Shown: positions 60,580 to 64,000 of the stretch, piece after piece
Layout: every line of letters begins with the position of its first letter
How positions within the stretch are numbered: the stretch's first letter is position 1
Source of the DNA: Ruminococcus sp. UBA7158
Lineage (GTDB): Bacteria; Bacillota; Clostridia; Oscillospirales; Ruminococcaceae
Assembly (NCBI GenBank): GCA_002491605.1
Contig: DKWG01000008.1
Span: 7,325 to 71,324 of the forward strand
Length of the DNA stretch: 64,000 nucleotides
Reading direction: 5' to 3'
The notes under the pieces: model-generated
Seen by the model: the letters and a program-made list of their open reading frames with translations, nothing else
The model's database searches: none
What the model was told of the DNA's origin: nothing
Position numbers and translations under genes: made by a program

Positions 60580-61716
60580 TTATTTTAAGCCTGCCATTAA
60601 GCCCTTAAAGTATTCTTCGCTTTCGCTGAAGACCTTAAGCTTGCGGCGGTCTAATATGCCGTAGTTTTCTGAGCCCAATTCCACTGCCGCATTGTCCCAA
60701 ACGACGCACATCATGCCGTATTCCTTCGCCTTTGAAACAAAATACTCGCCCCACAAATATCTGTCCTCGGGGTTACCCTTATTGATAATTCCGCACTCCC
60801 CTATTATGACTCTTGTGCCGTTTGCGATAAACTTATCGCTCAGCTTATCCATAAAGTCGTTTATAGCGGCCTTGCTCTGATCTGTAAAGGTCCTTTTGGA
60901 TAAATCGTTGTCCATACATATATCAAACGGCGTATAAGCATGGACTGACAGCAAAAGCTTATCGAAAGGATCCTTAGGAAGTACAAACTCATCTGCAAGT
61001 GCTGAATAAGGCGCTGCCGCATACGGAGCTACCATCAAAAACCTGTCGGTATTCCTACCGCCGGACGCTCTTACAACGTCGACATATTCCTGATTGCATA
61101 GATTTATAACCTCGGCGGCGTCCAAACAGTCCTGCACGTTTGAGTTAAAGCTCCACTCGTTAGGAGTTCCCGAAAGCCTCGGCTCGTTCATCGACTCAAA
61201 TATTAAGTGCTGATCGTAATCCTTAAACCTCTCGGCAATCTGCGTCCAGATGTCATTAATATATTTTACCGATTCCTCCGACTTTTCCTTAGACGGATAA
61301 TAGTACTCGTTGTCGTGGTGAGAATTCAGGATAACATACATATCGTTATCTAAAGCCCAGTCGACAACCTCCTGAACCCTGTCCATCCACTTCTTATCGA
61401 TTTTATGGTCATCCCCCGAGACGTGTCTGCCCCATGAAACGGGTATTCTTATGGTGCCGAAGCCTAATTCACAAACAGTGTCAATCATAGCCTTAGTTGT
61501 CTCGGGCTGACCCCAAGATGTCTCGCCGTTCGGAGCGTCAAGTGTGTTGCCCAAATTCCATCCTATTTTCATATCGGTTATAACTTCCTCGACAGTTAAT
61601 ACCTCGGGTGTTGCTTTAGGGTCGCTGTGCATAGATTTTTTATCCGACCCGCCGCAGGAGCATAAAGCTGCGCACAAAACCACTGCGGCAAATAATACGG
61701 TAAAAAGCTTTTTCAT
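60580..61716 (-). CDS. GH5 lipoprotein (endoglucanase/mannanase-like)
   Basis: 378 residues. Lipoprotein signal with Cys21 (LCSC). GH5 barrel motifs: MKIGWNLGNTLDA, FGTIRIPVSWGRH, NSHHDNEYY, FESMNEPRL (acid/base Glu178) and VIIGECGIIN (nucleophile Glu307), resembling GH5_4. A single catalytic domain without CBM or dockerin, so it should be membrane-tethered outside the cell and cut beta-glucans or mannans. RBS GGGAG at 11 nt. 47 nt after pgsA, before the GH43 gene; a promoter of its own is not obvious. Confidence 0.93.
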   Translation of the reverse strand: MKKLFTVLFAAVVLCAALCSCGGSDKKSMHSDPKATPEVLTVEEVITDMKIGWNLGNTLDAPNGETSWGQPETTKAMIDTVCELGFGTIRIPVSWGRHVSGDDHKIDKKWMDRVQEVVDWALDNDMYVILNSHHDNEYYYPSKEKSEESVKYINDIWTQIAERFKDYDQHLIFESMNEPRLSGTPNEWSFNSNVQDCLDAAEVINLCNQEYVDVVRASGGRNTDRFLMVAPYAAAPYSALADEFVLPKDPFDKLLLSVHAYTPFDICMDNDLSKRTFTDQSKAAINDFMDKLSDKFIANGTRVIIGECGIINKGNPEDRYLWGEYFVSKAKEYGMMCVVWDNAAVELGSENYGILDRRKLKVFSESEEYFKGLMAGLK

Positions 61717-61763
61717 ATCAAGCTAAGCTCCCACTCAAAATAATTTATGACGTTGATTTTGGT

Positions 61764-62333
61764 TTAGTCGTTTGTATCTATAACGCTTCTGTATGCCCAT
61801 AAGTACTGTATTCCCGACCCTGCGGTGAGCGCCGCGCTTATCCAAATGAGTACGGTGTCGGTGATATAAACTCCGGTTTCGGGAAGTGAAATTCCTGCCG
61901 CTGTAAGACCGTGAAGAAGCAATGTAACTACTATTGCAACCATTGTAAACGCAGTTTTGAGTTTGCCGAACCAGCCGGCAGCAACAACTACGCCGTCTCC
62001 GGATTTTACAACAAGCCTGAGTGCTGACACCATGAACTCTCTGAACAAAATAATCATAACAGGAACCGAGCTTACCCATCCCATCTCAACGAACACCAAA
62101 AGTGCCGCCATAACAAGCGCCTTATCTGCAAGAGGGTCTAAAAACTTGCCGAAGTTGGTTATAAGATTATACTTTCTTGCGATCTTGCCGTCGAGCATAT
62201 CAGTCAGCGACGCAAGGGCGAAGATTACCAATGCAATCAAAAGATTGTAGTCGGTAAACTGCCAAAGTGCGAATACAACAAATGCCGGGATCATTAAGAC
62301 CCTAAGTATAGTCAGCTTATTCGGTAAATTCAT
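61764..62333 (-). CDS. pgsA: CDP-diacylglycerol-glycerol-3-phosphate 3-phosphatidyltransferase
   Basis: 189 residues from ATG 62333 (AAAGGA 9 nt upstream; the longer frame overlaps rimO). Several membrane helices and the CDP-alcohol phosphotransferase motif DMLDGKIARKYNLITNFGKFLDPLADK with all acidic residues. It makes phosphatidylglycerophosphate, the first step to phosphatidylglycerol. It starts 19 nt after rimO, in the recX-rimO-pgsA cluster. Confidence 0.95.
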   Translation of the reverse strand: MNLPNKLTILRVLMIPAFVVFALWQFTDYNLLIALVIFALASLTDMLDGKIARKYNLITNFGKFLDPLADKALVMAALLVFVEMGWVSSVPVMIILFREFMVSALRLVVKSGDGVVVAAGWFGKLKTAFTMVAIVVTLLLHGLTAAGISLPETGVYITDTVLIWISAALTAGSGIQYLWAYRSVIDTND

Positions 62334-62352
62334 ATGCGTATTTCCTTTCATA

Positions 62353-63687
62353 TCAGCTTTCCTCAACGACCTCGCCCAACGGGTCATAGTCCATGACGTC
62401 TGTTATCCTGACAAAAACGTATTCCCCGACGGAAAGCTGTCTTTTCGATGTAAAGAACACCTTGCCGTCTATTTCGGGAACGTCCTTTGAGCTTCTTCCG
62501 AACCAGCACTCAGCATACCTGTCAAAGCCCTCGACAACTACCTCACAGACCTCGCCGAGCATTTCGCCTGTTTTTTCATCGCTTATAAGCATCTGCTCCT
62601 GCATCACAATATCGGCACGCCTTGCTTTTTCCTCTTCGTCTATCTGGTCAGGCAAAAGTGCGGCGGCTGTTCCCTCTTCCTGAGAGTATGCAAAGCATCC
62701 GAGCCTGTCAAACCGCATTTCCTTGACAAATTCGCATAGCTTTTCAAACTGCTCCTCGGTTTCCCCGGGGAAGCCTGCTATGAGCGTTGTTCTGATAATA
62801 ATATCGGGAATCCTTGCCCGAAGCTTTGAAATAAGCTCTCTCAGCTCTTTTTCACTCGAGCGTCTGCCCATTCTTTTTAATACCTCATCGCAGCAGTGCT
62901 GAATAGGTATATCTAAATACTTAACGCATTTCGGCTCTGTGGCTATAACCTCGATAAGCTCATCTGTTATGCGCTCGGGGTAGGAATAAAGAGTTCTTAT
63001 CCACTTCAAGCCGTCAATTTTACAAAGCTCACGCAATAATTCAGGCAGCTTTGAATCTTTGTATAAATCCTCGCCGTAACGTGTGGTGTCCTGTGCGACT
63101 AAGATTATCTCCTTGTAGCCTATCTTTGCCAGCCACTTAGCCTCTTCAATTATGCTCTCCATACGCCTTGAGCGGTATTTACCCCTTATTGACGGTATGG
63201 CGCAGTAGGTACAGTGATTGTCGCAGCCCTCGGCTATCTTTATGTATGCAAAGGTTTCGGTGGATATAATGCGCCTTGAATCGATGATAAGCGAATACTT
63301 ATCGCCGTACATATTGATTCTGCCCTCGTTGTTTAAAACCTTTTTTATTATCTCGCCCAAAAGCTCATTTGCTCCCAAGCCGACAACTGCGTCCACCTCG
63401 GGGATTTCCTTTGAAATCTCATCACGGTATCTTTCGCTCAGGCATCCTGTTACAATAACAGCCTTTATCCTTTTTTCCTGCTTAAGTGTGCAAAATTCAA
63501 GGATTGTATCTATTGCCTCCTGCTTTGCAGACTCAATAAATCCGCAGGTATTTATTATAACAACCTCGGCTAAAGCCGCATCCTGAATAAGCTCAAAGCC
63601 CTGCTCACGCAGGTTATATGCTATATGCTCGGCGTCCACCTGATTTTTAGGACAGCCCAGCGAAACAATTCCCACTGTTGTCGGCAT
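62353..63687 (-). CDS. rimO: ribosomal protein S12 methylthiotransferase RimO
   Basis: 444 residues. N-terminal UPF0004 domain (VGIVSLGCPKNQVDAEHI, first Fe-S cluster Cys), radical-SAM CxxxCxxC in EGCDNHCTYCAIPSIRGKYRSR, and a C-terminal TRAM domain (about 375-440). The CPKNQ motif separates RimO from MiaB. It thiomethylates Asp88 of ribosomal protein S12. AGGAGG precedes the start by 11 nt. Begins 6 nt after the recX stop. Confidence 0.96.
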   Translation of the reverse strand: MPTTVGIVSLGCPKNQVDAEHIAYNLREQGFELIQDAALAEVVIINTCGFIESAKQEAIDTILEFCTLKQEKRIKAVIVTGCLSERYRDEISKEIPEVDAVVGLGANELLGEIIKKVLNNEGRINMYGDKYSLIIDSRRIISTETFAYIKIAEGCDNHCTYCAIPSIRGKYRSRRMESIIEEAKWLAKIGYKEIILVAQDTTRYGEDLYKDSKLPELLRELCKIDGLKWIRTLYSYPERITDELIEVIATEPKCVKYLDIPIQHCCDEVLKRMGRRSSEKELRELISKLRARIPDIIIRTTLIAGFPGETEEQFEKLCEFVKEMRFDRLGCFAYSQEEGTAAALLPDQIDEEEKARRADIVMQEQMLISDEKTGEMLGEVCEVVVEGFDRYAECWFGRSSKDVPEIDGKVFFTSKRQLSVGEYVFVRITDVMDYDPLGEVVEES

Positions 63688-63693
63688 ATGTGT

Positions 63694-64000
63694 TTAATCC
63701 TCCATAAATTCTTTAAGCGTACTGTTTATATCGTCAAACGAATATCCTAAGCGCACAAGCGCCGCTTTTACCTTTTTAACGCCCTTTTCATCGGTCAGAT
63801 ACCTTGCGTATTTCTTTTGAATAACCTCGGCAAGCCGCTCACTTGAGCCCTGCGAGTATTCTTCAAGCGCCGTATCTATAAGCTCTTGGGATATCCCTCT
63901 CCTGCGCATTTCCTCTTTGGCACGGTAGTATCCGAATTTTTTGGTCACAAGGAAATGCTCAGCCAGCTTTAATGAATACCTTGCATCATTTATGCAGCCA
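63694..64000 (-). CDS. recX: regulatory protein RecX, N-terminus cut by right edge
   Basis: The frame is open to the window edge; 102 residues are visible, including CINDARYSLKLAEHFL, YYRAKEEMRRRGISQELIDTALEEYS and a C-terminal KVKAALVRLGYSFDDINSTLKEF. These are the second and third RecX three-helix repeats. A GTG at 63948 is internal, not the start, because conserved sequence continues upstream of it. RecX inhibits RecA filament growth. recA is not in view. Confidence 0.9.
   Translation of the reverse strand, partial: GCINDARYSLKLAEHFLVTKKFGYYRAKEEMRRRGISQELIDTALEEYSQGSSERLAEVIQKKYARYLTDEKGVKKVKAALVRLGYSFDDINSTLKEFMED

Noticed and set aside
63694..63948. Complete short recX starting at GTG 63948
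   Set aside because: Conserved RecX sequence (CINDARYSLKLAEHFL) continues upstream in frame to the window edge, so the gene is cut, not short.

Overview
The window reads as chromosomal DNA of a low-to-mid GC, Gram-positive, endospore-forming Clostridia species. Support for this: spoVAD/spoVAEb, a SpoIIQ-like M23 peptidase, lipoproteins with Gram-positive style lipoboxes, a CIRCE element before groESL, a cysteine T-box leader, near-consensus sigma-A promoters with 17-bp spacers, and strong AGGAGG-type ribosome binding sites. The cell-surface glycoside hydrolases (GH5, GH43), a surface CBM9 protein and an intracellular clan GH-A enzyme point to a plant-fibre-degrading gut or rumen Oscillospiraceae (Ruminococcus-like) organism. 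That placement is inference; no rRNA or tRNA gene was seen.

Layout. 1-937 (-): a DUF3990-DUF3791-DUF3791 cassette running off the left edge. 947-5710: an intracellular GH, a MATE exporter and the sporulation pair spoVAD-spoVAEb. 5945-14485 (+): housekeeping run with lipoprotein, cyclophilin, uvrC, TIM-barrel protein, rsmD-coaD-coiled-coil protein, lysC and a second lipoprotein. 14668-19834 (+): rpmE, YigZ/IMPACT protein, dgt, dnaG and rpoD (the macromolecular-synthesis group). 20036-20982: a split RelE-like/XRE toxin-antitoxin pair. 21137-25154 (-): surface CBM9 protein and groES-groEL. 25588-28953 (+): a response regulator with Glu at the phospho-acceptor position, an acidic protein with a C-terminal hydrophobic segment, and an HtrA protease. 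29178-37305 (-): ABC exporter, cation/Ca2+ antiporter, TipAS regulator, a candidate 150-nt RNA, the ACT-hom-GNAT operon and a phosphoesterase.

37306-44657 (+): structured intergenic repeats, upp, a long nested palindrome, a Cys T-box in front of cysE-cysS, then a DUF3267 protein, a membrane cyclophilin, a methyltransferase and a PrsA-like lipoprotein. 44752-55864: NUDIX, M23 peptidase, ArsP_2-type exporter with a lone FakA-like domain, maf, lipid kinase, membrane spermidine-synthase-like protein, FGGY kinase, murA, yycJ and rlmH. 56063-64000 (-): LOG-family protein, beta-CASP RNase-like protein, GH43 and GH5 lipoproteins, pgsA, rimO and recX (cut by the right edge).

The most unusual items are the DUF3990/DUF3791 cassette with its ADP-ribosyltransferase-like motif; the phosphomimetic-looking response regulator next to HtrA; a stand-alone promoter-to-terminator unit at 33811-33960 with no ORF; two copies of a multi-hairpin element at 37372-37590; a related kind of multi-hairpin element at 13311-13437; and the split toxin-antitoxin pair under a promoter flanked by a 10-bp inverted repeat. 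All start sites and functions come from reading the sequence and family knowledge only; no database search was run.
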